From Psychrobacter glacincola (GTDB lineage Bacteria; Pseudomonadota; Gammaproteobacteria; Pseudomonadales; Moraxellaceae), in the NCBI RefSeq assembly GCF_904846215.1, contig NZ_CAJGZK010000013.1, positions 21,335-85,334 of the forward strand: a DNA stretch of 64,000 nt. Reading direction: 5' to 3'. Position 1 is the stretch's first letter. Each line of letters opens with the position of its first letter. Positions 57,701 to 64,000 of the stretch are shown in pieces. The notes beneath the pieces were generated by a model that worked only from the letters and a program-made list of their open reading frames with translations, was not told the origin of the DNA and searched no databases. Position numbers and translations under genes: made by a program.

Positions 57701-58080
57701 AGCAAGCCGTCAAAGACCGTGATGTCGCTGATGTACCGAATGACTTTATCGATGATAGTGGCAAATTAAACAAACATGCTCAGGCATACTTTGGTTTGTT
57801 TAAGTATTTATTTGACGCTGACTTCTTAGCGGATAAAGATCTAGATAATGACAAGCTAGTCGCTTACGCCTTTGAGATTGATGAAGTGGTTAAAACCAAT
57901 GTGGCGGAATATTCCATCAATGCCAGTGAGATTGAAAATGCGATTAATAGACAGCTATTGCCAATATTGTTTGTTGACTTGGGTATCGATAAAGCGCAAC
58001 AGCTCATTGAAGAGGTGCTAAAGATTACCCGACTTGGGCTGTCGAGAGAAACAAGTAGGCCACGAGCAGCAAGAGGGTAG
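54739..58080 (+). CDS. hsdR: Type I restriction endonuclease subunit HsdR
   Basis: HsdR is the ATP-driven translocase and nuclease of the type I system. The 1113-residue protein begins with GTG, with GGGAG six bases upstream. The nuclease core is DIVCFVNGLPLAVIEAKRP, with Glu-x-Lys at about residues 178-180. The helicase motifs are WHTTGSGKSFTM near 355, VDEGHRSQ near 461, AFTGTPL near 490, LTGFDEPKNTVLYIDK near 690 and IQAIARVNR near 715. The C-terminal part contains the assembly helices. Codon use resembles hsdM more than the cargo genes between them, so the three hsd genes are likely original partners. Its first 27 codons are duplicated at 50739 and 53430. The YgjP-like gene follows seven bases later. 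Confidence 0.97.
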   Translation: MSSHSINFAEEFASKIPALTLLTTLGYEFIPPSQCNAMRSSKLLANQANINKATNQVVLLPIMRAFLAKQTFMFEGKPQHLSDSAIDKIMHEINPAMNLGLQTANETLYNAMLYGVTVTEFIDGKRTSQTIGLIDWENIDNNSFHVTEEFVVQNAEGTGNIIPDIVCFVNGLPLAVIEAKRPDSNREGQSTNAQAVSQHIRNQGQKQIPHLFAYSQLLLAVNGNDGLYATCGTPEKFWAKWVEEEISESEFARIKNQPLSPEQIENLFAHRPTFAKKEYQLLIDGGDLVVTDQDRLIISLLQPERLLEMMRMFTLFDKKAGKIVARYQQVFGIKALIERISTFDDKGSREGGVIWHTTGSGKSFTMVFFSKALIWLEALAKCRVIVVTDRVDLETQLSKTFASGGVLSDRDKTDAMATSGRRLAQQIGRGNERVIFSIINKFGSAVKYEECYNDSPNIIVMVDEGHRSQNGENNIRMSQALPNAAFIAFTGTPLLKDDKTENKFGSIIHSYTMQQAVKDKTVTPLLYEERIPELNTNDQAIDAWFDRITQKLTDDQKSDLKRKFSQKGQIYQVEGRIELIAHDISDHFQNFKQQHLKGQLACDSKASAIRYKIALDKIGKVTSVVAMSPPDTREGHDTVDGESKDIVQNWWQDNVATEYGGDEKSYTKAIIEAFSQDDGPDIMIVVDKLLTGFDEPKNTVLYIDKPLKQHNLIQAIARVNRLHEKKRFGYLIDYRGILKELDITIEKYQDLAERTQGGFDIEDLKGLYNAMDTEYKQLPRLHSELWAIFSSVKNKQDGQALRQVLAPKMQEIDGRVVDTKLKARDDFYAALTEFSNAMKIALQSASFFEDKSFDSKRDRYKADLKAFINLRKQVREDADETIDYDEYEADIRSLLDKHIAGLEVKEAKGVYLVDNLGKNIKPEAMSDDEARNQTDKITGRVTRMIEQDLADDPYAQEYFSKLLKKAIEEAKAMFDAPVKQYMMFADFEQAVKDRDVADVPNDFIDDSGKLNKHAQAYFGLFKYLFDADFLADKDLDNDKLVAYAFEIDEVVKTNVAEYSINASEIENAINRQLLPILFVDLGIDKAQQLIEEVLKITRLGLSRETSRPRAARG

Positions 58081-58086
58081 TAGGCA

Positions 58087-58926
58087 ATGACTGATAATGG
58101 CGACTTTTATTATGGTGAAGACAAGATCCATTATAAAGTAGTACGTAAGGAATTTACCCGCAAACACTCCGCTCACAAGAAAGTAGTTGGTAAGCCCGAA
58201 AGCGATAAACCTCTCACCGAAAAGACCAAACCTCGCAAAATTGTTATCAAGGTACATCCTGATCAGCGTGTGGTCGCCACAGCACCTATCGATGCTAGTG
58301 ACGAGATGATATATGATGCGATGATGAAACGTGCTCGCTGGATATGGCAAAGCTTACAAGATTTTGCCAAGCAACAAGATCATGTATTGCCTAAGCGTTA
58401 CGTCAGTGGTGAGACCCAGTTTTATCTGGGTCGTCGTTATGTCTTAAAAGTGATCATTAATTCTGGGGCTGACGATACAATAAACCGCACTGTGAAGCTT
58501 AGTCGCGGTAAGCTGAATGTAGAGTTGTCTCAAATTGATTCTGAATTAGGCTTGGATGAACGAGCTGCTCTCGTGAAAAGCCTTATTAATGAATGGTATA
58601 AAAATAGAGCTGAATTAATCTCTAGAGAGAGGCTTAAGTCATTGATTTATAAGGCTTCATGGGTCGAGAATAGTCCTTCATTTAAATTAATGGTAATGAA
58701 AAAGCAATGGGGGAGCTGCTCAACTAAAGGCAATTTAATACTTAATCCGCATTTAGTCAAAGCACCAAAAGAATGCATTGATTATGTCATCCTGCATGAG
58801 CTATGTCATATAGCTGAGTACAACCACAGCGAGCAATTCTGGCGTTTATTGACGCAAGTTATGCCCAATTGGAAAGAGGTTAAAGCCAAGCTTGATGGGA
58901 TGGCCGAGTTTTATTTGAATGAGTGA
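58087..58926 (+). CDS. YgjP-like (M48/DUF45) zinc metallopeptidase
   Basis: A 279-residue protein whose C-terminal half has the zinc motif VILHELCHIAEYNHSEQFW (HExxH at about 237-241 with a further His), plus KKQWGSCSTKGNLILNPHLVKAP just before it, the DUF45/YgjP signature. The N-terminal half has a polar start and beta-rich segments. YgjP-like genes often sit next to hsdR, which fits here (six-base gap), but their role in restriction is not known. A strong terminator follows. A degraded partial copy of this gene lies at 62701-62925. Confidence 0.9.
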   Translation: MTDNGDFYYGEDKIHYKVVRKEFTRKHSAHKKVVGKPESDKPLTEKTKPRKIVIKVHPDQRVVATAPIDASDEMIYDAMMKRARWIWQSLQDFAKQQDHVLPKRYVSGETQFYLGRRYVLKVIINSGADDTINRTVKLSRGKLNVELSQIDSELGLDERAALVKSLINEWYKNRAELISRERLKSLIYKASWVENSPSFKLMVMKKQWGSCSTKGNLILNPHLVKAPKECIDYVILHELCHIAEYNHSEQFWRLLTQVMPNWKEVKAKLDGMAEFYLNE

Positions 58927-58956
58927 AGTAGACTAAAAGAGTATGTCTATGGTTCG

Positions 58957-59002
58957 CAATAAAGATAAGCCACTTCGTAAATGAAGTGGCTTATCTTTAT
59001 TG
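58957..59002. terminator. 20-bp perfect-stem terminator after the hsd operon
   Basis: CAATAAAGATAAGCCACTTC pairs perfectly over 20 bp with its complement across a six-base loop (GTAAAT). ATTTTTC follows on the plus strand. It lies about 30 bp past the YgjP-like gene stop and may serve genes from both directions. Confidence 0.92.
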
Positions 59003-59023
59003 ATTTTTCAGACCTAATAATAA

Positions 59024-59452
59024 TTAACTGCAAGTTTCAAATTTTGTCTTGATATTTTTATAGCAGATTAAAGTGTCTTTACCTGATTGTGCGTATTCAT
59101 CGCTGATAATATTTTTGGTTTTCGGATGACGATATTGCTCGATTGCAAGTTTAATATTTAAAGTAATTAGATCATCAGCCTCATCATAATCACTCGTTAT
59201 TTCTATATTATTAAAGGCTTTCGCTGTTTAGGTCAAATACGTAAAATTATATGAAGATGAAGCTCCTTCAGTATAATCGTACTTACACTTCATGGTTTGT
59301 ATAAGCTTATTATCCTTATAAATATAACAAGCCGTATTACCCGTTTCTTCGTCCACACTGCAATATCCAGCAGTTGGTACTGACAGAGCTATTTGCGATA
59401 GTATTGGCATCTTGACTGACATAACCATTAGGTTTAAACAAGCTTGAGCCAC
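59024..59452 (-). pseudogene. Decayed gene of unknown function
   Basis: On the minus strand a frame from 59452 runs 74 codons to an in-frame TAA at 59228-59230, then continues in the same frame for another 67 codons to TAA at 59024. The two halves read as one product (YCSVDEETGNTACYIYKD ... ITSDYDEADDLITLNIKLAI ... KTKFETCS). Near the 5' end the +1 frame (SSLFKPNGYVSQDANT) looks more protein-like than the called one, so a frameshift may also exist. Cysteines are frequent, as in exported proteins. No family is recognised. The CBS-protein gene abuts it upstream. Confidence 0.6.
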
Positions 59453-59453
59453 T

Positions 59454-60191
59454 TTATGTCAAAAGAGCTAAGTCAGAAATAGTAATTAAACCTAACAGCT
59501 TCTCTGTTTCTCTTCCATTATGAGTAATAAACAGAGCATCAAGATTTCTTCCTTCCTCGTTTATATGCTTCAAGAATAAATCGTAAGCTTTATATATCGA
59601 GGTCTCACGAGAAATAAACTTATAATTACGTTTAAATTCAATTTCTGGAATTAATTTTTCGACGGTTACACCGTCTATGATAATTTCTCCATTCTCATCT
59701 ATTTTAGAAGCCAACCAACGTGAGATAGTATTGTTATTAATTAACTCTATAATAGTTCCATTTGAACCCAACACTGGAAATTGAGAGAATGATTTTTGCT
59801 TCATTTCCTTAAGGATATTATTGATATAATCATCCTCATGTGCCCCCAAAACATCAAATTGAAAGGTGGGGATTACTTTTTTAGGGTTAGTTATCATTTC
59901 ATAAATTTTATTGAACCTTTCAACTGTACTATCATGAGGTTCAGCAATAACCTTATTATCTACTTTAGGGTTATGTACTATTGCGTTTCTTAAATTGCCG
60001 AAAGATAGCAGTTCATCCTTAAATTTATTTACAACAGTGTTCTTTGAACTTCTTACTTTATTTGCATAACTGACATAATCATCAGCTCTGATTTCTTTTT
60101 TAAGATACTGATCAAGGTTGTTATAAGTCTCTAAAAAACCTTCAGAATTATTCATATTATTCATATTATTCATATTATTCATATTATTCAT
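59454..60191 (-). CDS. HEPN-like domain plus CBS-pair protein
   Basis: A 245-residue protein. It starts with five MNN repeats, then a helical region with FGNLRNAIVHNP (Arg68, His73), which matches the RX4-6H motif of HEPN domains, many of which are RNases or RNase-like. A tandem CBS pair follows at about 105-245 (FSQFPVLGSNGTIIELI and ALFITHNGRETEKLLGLITISDL), which in other proteins senses adenine nucleotides. The first ATG at 60191 has AGGA five bases upstream; later MNN codons are alternative starts. A nucleotide-gated RNase-type role is a hypothesis. Only one RX4H motif is visible and no partner antitoxin is seen. Confidence 0.72.
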   Translation of the reverse strand: MNNMNNMNNMNNMNNSEGFLETYNNLDQYLKKEIRADDYVSYANKVRSSKNTVVNKFKDELLSFGNLRNAIVHNPKVDNKVIAEPHDSTVERFNKIYEMITNPKKVIPTFQFDVLGAHEDDYINNILKEMKQKSFSQFPVLGSNGTIIELINNNTISRWLASKIDENGEIIIDGVTVEKLIPEIEFKRNYKFISRETSIYKAYDLFLKHINEEGRNLDALFITHNGRETEKLLGLITISDLALLT

Positions 60192-60196
60192 ATTAT
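60149..60196. repeat. 9-bp tandem repeat at the start of the HEPN/CBS gene
   Basis: Five copies of ATTCATATT (ATGAATAAT on the coding strand) encode the MNN repeats. As the unit is nine bases, copy changes keep the frame but alter the number of possible start codons. Confidence 0.85.
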
Positions 60197-60373
60197 TCCT
60201 AATGAATTAAGGTCTATTTGTAGCAGGTAAGTTTGATATCTACCTCCTTTATTAATGTAAAATTTTTAATGTTTGTTAATCCTATATCAAATAGTTATTA
60301 CATAATACTAATATTTCCAATCAACCCATAGTGTTGATTGAACACCCATCTTCAAACTTTAAGAGATTTTTCA

Positions 60374-60784
60374 ATGCTAAGCCCTACCTTAATCCGAATC
60401 TATGAGCAAACTCACTATTGTTTTAATGTTACTGTTTTAAGAATAATGCAATACTCTACAGACGCTAGGACTTTATTGGAACCTTCGTCACCCAAAGGCG
60501 CAGTTTTTATTACTGCGTGGAACCCATTAGGTAAAAAGATTACTGATACAGAAAATAGAAGGGCTAATGTTGAGTTAAAGAAAGAGCTTATCAAGCAAGG
60601 TTTAAATATAATCGATGGTTATGGCGAGAGTCCTGATGGACAATGGCGAGAAGATAGCTTCTGTGCTTATCCAGTTGACAAAAATACTAGCTTGAGTTTG
60701 TGTTGCCATTTTAAACAGAATGCTGTGGTTTATATTAGCCCAGACGGTCTACCTGAGCTTTTATTGAACCCAGGCTTTGTTTAA
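60374..60784 (+). CDS. DUF3293-like small protein
   Basis: A 136-residue soluble protein. FITAWNPLGKKITDTENRRAN followed by GYGESPDGQWREDSFCAYPV and KQNAVVYISPDGLPELLL is the DUF3293 layout. The ATG at 60374 has AAGAG eight bases upstream; an in-frame TTG at 60338 is the alternative. Function unknown. It lies between the HEPN/CBS gene and the right-hand AlbA_2 gene and appears independent. Confidence 0.78.
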   Translation: MLSPTLIRIYEQTHYCFNVTVLRIMQYSTDARTLLEPSSPKGAVFITAWNPLGKKITDTENRRANVELKKELIKQGLNIIDGYGESPDGQWREDSFCAYPVDKNTSLSLCCHFKQNAVVYISPDGLPELLLNPGFV

Positions 60785-60856
60785 AAATCATAGTATTTAT
60801 TATAATCTGTTTTTTTAACTATAATCACTTACATTAGTCAGTTATAGAGTGTTCTT

Positions 60857-62509
60857 ATGTCCAACTATTACCAAGGCCTTGTCCTAAGTCTGACTCAACA
60901 GCCCACCGAGCAAGAATGGCTTGAGTTTAAGCATAACTTTCATAGTGCTGATGAGATCGGCAAGCGGATATCTGCGCTTGCCAATGGGGCTTGTTTGGCT
61001 GACAAGAAGTTTGGCTACTTGGTTTTTGGTGTAGAGGATGGTACGCATCACATGGTGGGTACAAGCTTTAGCCCGAAGACAAAAAAAGCCAAAGGCAACG
61101 AAGACTTAGAGCATTGGCTGGTTAGCCGTTTAAGCCCTAAGATTCATTTTGCAATTCATGAGCTACAGATTGATGGTAAAGCGGTAGTAATGTTCGAAAT
61201 TCCCGCAGCCACCGATATTCCTATTAGTTTTTTGCATGAGCCTTATATCCGTATTGGTAGCTTCACAAAACTGCTTAAGCAATACCCAGATCAAAGCCGT
61301 AAGTTGTGGCAAAACCGAGCGGATGACTGGAGTGCTGAGATTTGTCACGAGGCGAGGCTTGAAGACCTTGACCCTAAAGCCATTTCTGTTGCCAGACAAG
61401 TCTTTGCTGACAAAAACAAGCGTTTGGCTGAAGACATCCAAGAATGGGATGACATCACCTTTTTAAATAAAGCCAAAATTACCATTGGTGGTCAGGTCAC
61501 CAACACGGCGATTATCTTACTAGGACTGCCTGAGTCCACTCATTTTCTGAGCCCAGCGCAAGCGCGTATTACTTGGATACTAAAAGGTGTTGATGGGTTT
61601 GAAAAAGACTATCAGCATTTTGAACCGCCGTTTTTGTTAGCCTTGGACGAGGTATATAACAAAATCCGAAACCTAAATTACCGCTACATGCTTGCTGGTA
61701 CGCTGTTTCCTGAAGAGGTGCAGCAGTATGATCCCTATATCATCCGTGAAGCATTAAGCAATGCCATTGGTCATCAAGACTATCGTCTGGGTGGACGTAT
61801 TACGGTGGTTGAAAAAGAAGACTCGACACTGATTTTTCAAAATAGTGGTGAGTTTATCCCTAAGACCATCGAAAACGTCTTGCTACAAGATGCGCCTGAA
61901 GCGAGCTATCGTAATCCATTTTTGGTTAATGCTATGGTTAGTCTAAATATGATGGACACCATTGGTAGTGGCATCAAAAAAATGTATCAGATTCAGTATA
62001 AGCGATTTTTTCCTTTACCAGATTATGACTTGACCCATGAAAGAGTACGCGTAAAATTCACAGGTAAAGTGCTTGATCAAGAGTATGCCAAGCAGCTAGC
62101 GACAGTCGATAATCTCGCATTAAACGATATCATAGCGCTTGATAAAGTACAAAAAGGACAAGCGATTACTGAAAACGAAGCAGAAGCACTACGCAAAAAG
62201 TCACTGATTGAAGGGCGCAAAAATAGCTATATCATAGCCGCTGATGTTGCGAGGCATACAGAGCAACAGGCAGAGTATATGCAGATGCGCGGCTTAGATG
62301 ACATGCATTATCAAAGCTTAATTATAGAGTACCTCAAGACGTTTGAGCGAGGGAGATTAGCTGACTTTGATAAGATGCTGACTAATAAATTACCGCAAGT
62401 GTTAGATGAAAAACAGCGCAAACATAAAGTGCGTAACCTATTACAGAAAATGCGCCGAGATGGTTTAGTCGTTTCTGAGGGTTGGTCTTGGTCTCTTCCA
62501 AATAGCTAA
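60857..62509 (+). CDS. AlbA_2/Schlafen-type ATP-binding regulator, right copy
   Basis: A 550-residue protein of the same architecture as the gene at 43771-45432 but only distantly similar. The AlbA_2 domain has EWLEFKHNFHSADEIGKRISALANG and YLVFGVEDGTHHMVG at about 19-73, the ATP-binding segment has REALSNAIGHQDYRLGGRITV near 298 and MDTIGSGIKKMYQIQ near 368, and the C-terminal 150 residues hold winged-helix-like segments (DVARHTEQQAEYMQMRGLDD, KVRNLLQKMRRDGLVVSEG). It ends in a decamer array that includes its stop codon. Together with the left copy it brackets the restriction block. Confidence 0.82.
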   Translation: MSNYYQGLVLSLTQQPTEQEWLEFKHNFHSADEIGKRISALANGACLADKKFGYLVFGVEDGTHHMVGTSFSPKTKKAKGNEDLEHWLVSRLSPKIHFAIHELQIDGKAVVMFEIPAATDIPISFLHEPYIRIGSFTKLLKQYPDQSRKLWQNRADDWSAEICHEARLEDLDPKAISVARQVFADKNKRLAEDIQEWDDITFLNKAKITIGGQVTNTAIILLGLPESTHFLSPAQARITWILKGVDGFEKDYQHFEPPFLLALDEVYNKIRNLNYRYMLAGTLFPEEVQQYDPYIIREALSNAIGHQDYRLGGRITVVEKEDSTLIFQNSGEFIPKTIENVLLQDAPEASYRNPFLVNAMVSLNMMDTIGSGIKKMYQIQYKRFFPLPDYDLTHERVRVKFTGKVLDQEYAKQLATVDNLALNDIIALDKVQKGQAITENEAEALRKKSLIEGRKNSYIIAADVARHTEQQAEYMQMRGLDDMHYQSLIIEYLKTFERGRLADFDKMLTNKLPQVLDEKQRKHKVRNLLQKMRRDGLVVSEGWSWSLPNS

Positions 62510-62548
62510 GGATAGCTAAAAACAGCTAAGCCTAGCTAGGTTCAGCTA
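62504..62548. repeat. Decamer array at the stop of the right AlbA_2 gene
   Basis: AGCTA recurs at 62504, 62514, 62524, 62534 and 62544, an exact 10-bp period. The gene's TAA stop (62507-62509) is part of the first unit. Because ten is not a multiple of three, the TAA/TAG in successive units puts stops in all frames. Confidence 0.75.
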
Positions 62549-63035
62549 TTTAAAGTGTTTTAAAAAGAGCCTAGTAGCTGTCTGAGTCTATCGTTTCGCC
62601 AATCTTCTGCTTACTTATAAATATAAATTATCTATAATAATTCCACTTGACGCAGCTTAGGAAGTCTTCTAATAAACGGTAGAAAAATAAAGAAGTGGCG
62701 ATCTCTAGAGAGAGGCTTAAACCCTTGTTATATAAGGGTTAGAGGGTTTAAATAATCTTTTTTTAATTGAAAATAATCATAATTGTAATTATTAAATGGC
62801 TTCAAGAATTAATCTACCCTTCTAAAAAAATCAAAAGAATGCATTGATTATGCAATATTGCATGAGCTACATCATACTGCCGAACATGATCTTAATGAAG
62901 GTTTTTAGAAAAGTTTAAGATTGTATTATGACAGAGCCTAACAAAAATATTTTTCGACAAATTGTTAAAAACATGCTTGAAATATTAGCTTAATCATTTG
63001 ATACTACTTTCTTATTTAGTGACTATAAGGAAAGT
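62510..63035. other. Intergenic region with decayed YgjP-like copy
   Basis: After the decamer array the stretch is AT-rich. It contains the decayed metallopeptidase fragment (62701-62925). No intact coding frame is present until the small acidic ORF at 63039, whose ribosome site (AAGGA) is at 63027-63031. Confidence 0.6.
62701..62925 (+). pseudogene. Degraded copy of the YgjP-like metallopeptidase gene
   Basis: Two anchors match the intact gene: ATCTCTAGAGAGAGGCTTAA (62701-62720) equals 58618-58637 exactly over 20 bp. CAAAAGAATGCATTGATTAT (62832-62851) equals 58766-58785, extending to the zinc-motif region as HELHHTAEHD with the third position of HExxH kept. Spacing between anchors is 131 bp here and 148 bp in the gene. 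Stop codons interrupt the copy. It is the right-hand counterpart to the hsdR 5' fragments. Confidence 0.8.
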
Positions 63036-63038
63036 ATG

Positions 63039-63182
63039 ATGAGCGATCCATATGATGATCAAAACGACGATGAGGATGATCAAAACGAAGATCCTGAGGT
63101 TACCAGGGAGAAAGCTAAGATTGGTTTATTCGGTGATGACACTGATGCGCCAGACAATACCTTTGTTCATAAAAATCCGTAA
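63039..63182 (+). CDS. Small acidic hypothetical protein
   Basis: A 47-residue ORF, MSDPYDDQNDDEDDQNEDPE then VTREKAKIGLFGDDTD and a TFVHKNP tail. AAGGA lies seven bases before this ATG (another ATG three bases earlier is too close to it). The acidic first half, with a short LF hydrophobic patch, resembles anti-restriction or DNA-mimic peptides in general character only. No family recognised. It is followed by a terminator 100 or so bp downstream. Confidence 0.55.
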   Translation: MSDPYDDQNDDEDDQNEDPEVTREKAKIGLFGDDTDAPDNTFVHKNP

Positions 63183-63290
63183 AAGTATTTAAAATCTTTG
63201 AGTGGCTATGCTTACTAAGCGTTCACTCGATATATCGTTTAAGGTTTTTGGGATTGTTATCACTCAAAAATCTGTTCAGAAAAATCACTA

Positions 63291-63330
63291 TAAAAAAAGG
63301 CGAGTCATTTAGAGTGATTCGCCTTTTTTA
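63291..63330. terminator. Bidirectional terminator between small ORF and AlpA-like gene
   Basis: AAAAAAAGGCGAGTCA and TGATTCGCCTTTTTT pair with a single G-T position across a seven-base loop. A and T runs flank both sides, so it can end both the plus-strand acidic ORF and the minus-strand AlpA-like gene. Confidence 0.88.
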
Positions 63331-63337
63331 TCCTTGA

Positions 63338-63598
63338 TTAGTGAACCCGAGCAGATATCTTCCCTTTAATCCATCCAGCTACCTCGCTCTCAACCCATGC
63401 TACGCGACCCTTTGAAATTTTTACTTGAACAGGGAAGGTAGGGTCGTAGCGTTTAGATTTTTTGTCTAGCATATCGTAAATGGTAGTACTGCTAAGTCCC
63501 GTATGGTACGTTACTTCTTTCAATGGCAACATTCGTGGTAAGCATAATGTACTGAGATTAGCGGTGTTATTTTGGTTTTTAGTATTCAAGTTTTCCAT
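63338..63598 (-). CDS. AlpA/excisionase-like DNA-binding regulator
   Basis: An 86-residue protein with a polar Asn/Thr-rich start and then MLPLKEVTYHTGLSSTTIYDMLDKKSKRYDPTFPVQVKISKGRVAWVESEVAGWIKGKI. This is the AlpA (phage regulatory, MerR-like winged helix) pattern: recognition helix SSTTIYDML, then a basic wing, and W-hxxSEV-xxW. Such proteins switch on integrase/excision genes in P4-like elements. Its presence near the edge of the island suggests that an integrated element is present, but no integrase is in the window. Confidence 0.85.
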   Translation of the reverse strand: MENLNTKNQNNTANLSTLCLPRMLPLKEVTYHTGLSSTTIYDMLDKKSKRYDPTFPVQVKISKGRVAWVESEVAGWIKGKISARVH

Positions 63599-63708
63599 GA
63601 CTTATTCCTTATAAGTGTATGAGAGCGTTTCCTCTCATACAGTTACCGAGTCCTATATTTTTTTACGGCATCCCATTCCGTCCAACGGTTTGGCTTCATT
63701 GAAGCAAT

Positions 63709-63735
63709 AAAAAAAGGAGCTGAATATTCAGCTCC
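63709..63735 (-). terminator. Terminator for a minus-strand transcript entering from the right
   Basis: GGAGCTGAAT and its complement ATTCAGCTCC form a perfect 20-base palindrome (63716-63735). Seven A precede it on the plus strand, giving a T-run on the minus strand. It lies about 60 bp past the minus-strand frame at 63793. Confidence 0.8.
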
Positions 63736-63792
63736 CTTAAAATAAATTGCTTTCAGCAACATATATTGCCTCAATATATAATCTCACTCTCT

Positions 63793-63894
63793 TCAGTACT
63801 GCGAAATACGACCTGCTTTTCTTAGCCTATCATTTAGCCAGATATTTGCTTCTTTATAAATATATTCTTTAACGTAAGCATCCGACCATCCCAT
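63793..63894 (-). pseudogene. Short, probably truncated minus-strand frame
   Basis: Thirty-three codons from an ATG at 63894 (MGWSDAYVKEYIYKEANIWL) to TGA. GAGG lies five bases upstream, so it could be a tiny gene. The frame is also open leftwards in the reading sense (ISHFLSEGK), up to the putative IS edge, so it more likely is the 3' end of a gene cut by the insertion. No family recognised. Confidence 0.45.
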
Positions 63895-63922
63895 CTTTCC
63901 CTCACTTAAAAAATGCGAGATA

Positions 63923-63949
63923 GTGTCCACGATTAATAATCGTGGACAC
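63923..63949. repeat. Palindrome at the IS-like start
   Basis: GTGTCCACGATT and AATCGTGGACAC are perfect 12-bp arms with a three-base spacer. It ends four bases before the ATG of the next frame. It may be the terminal part or the control site of the insertion sequence. Confidence 0.65.
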
Positions 63950-63953
63950 TAAC

Positions 63954-64000
63954 ATGACAACACAACCACCTAACAAACCCAAACGTAGAACTTACAGTGC
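63954..64000 (+). CDS. Transposase-like start (partial)
   Basis: The frame starts MTTQPPNKPKRRTYS and runs off the window. A KRRTYS-type basic start is typical of the first ORF of IS3/IS66-type transposases, where EFK would follow. With only 15 residues visible the call is tentative, but the palindrome directly upstream supports an insertion-sequence end. Confidence 0.5.
   Translation, partial: MTTQPPNKPKRRTYS

Larger units (their letters stand above)
63599..63953. other. Intergenic region between AlpA-like gene and IS start
   Basis: This holds the minus-strand terminator at 63709-63735, a 33-codon minus-strand frame (63793-63894) and the palindrome at 63923-63949. Apart from these it shows no gene. 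Confidence 0.5.

Noticed and set aside
45713..58926. BREX or DISARM system
   Set aside because: No PglX/PglZ-like, Lon-like BrxL, or DrmA/DrmB-like genes are present; the genes fit type I restriction plus extra cargo.
60149..60196. Frame-switching phase variation through the MNN repeat
   Set aside because: The unit is nine bases, so changes in number cannot shift the frame; only start-codon number or length would change.

Overview
The window reads as a gammaproteobacterial chromosome of the Moraxellaceae, most likely Psychrobacter. The evidence is moderate GC with low-GC islands, a short division and cell-wall cluster (rsmH-ftsL-ftsI-murE-murF-mraY with no mraZ in front and no murD/ftsW/murG behind), the ribH-nusB-thiL-pgpA order, a meso-DAP type MurE, and several copies of one palindromic intergenic repeat. 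The genus call is inferred from gene content and order, not from a database search.

Region 1 (1-22.4 kb) is core chromosome: an RND efflux pair, a YceI-like secreted protein, an EamA transporter, glmS and glmU (UDP-GlcNAc synthesis), the ribH-nusB-thiL-pgpA series, hisF, thrB with two small followers, ychJ-like and YdjM-like genes, a DUF3025 gene and acnA. Region 2 (22.5-26.8 kb) is an AT-rich islet with a coiled-coil McrB-like ATPase and a McrC-like PD-(D/E)XK nuclease, which looks like a two-gene restriction system. Region 3 (27.1-43.1 kb) returns to core genes: a LysE exporter, tRNA-Ala and tRNA-Glu, gltX, the division and cell-wall cluster, rlmA, cls and a YdcF-like gene.

Region 4 (43.7-62.9 kb) is a defence-type island built around a type I restriction-modification system. 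hsdM and hsdS come first and hsdR lies about 6 kb further on. Between them are a DpnII/MboI-like nuclease overlapping hsdS, a small exported protein, an Mrr-like nuclease, a KAP P-loop NTPase and a ComEC-like metallo-beta-lactamase-fold protein. Short copies of the 5' end of hsdR occur twice in this interval (50739 and 53430), each at a cargo boundary, before the intact hsdR at 54739. A YgjP-like metallopeptidase follows hsdR, and a decayed partial copy of its gene lies at 62.7-62.9 kb. Two Schlafen/AlbA_2-type ATP-binding proteins flank the block, and each ends at a 10-bp-period tandem array. A HEPN-like/CBS protein, a DUF3293-type protein and a broken gene lie near the right side.

Region 5 (63.0-64.0 kb) has a small acidic ORF, an AlpA/excisionase-like regulator, a short probably truncated reading frame, and the start of what looks like an insertion-sequence transposase running off the window. 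This suggests the island continues into, or ends in, a mobile element.

The most notable observations are the repeated hsdR 5' fragments at cargo boundaries, the KAP/MBL gene pair with its 45-codon leader, the McrBC-like pair, and the family of about 140-bp TA-ended palindromic repeats.
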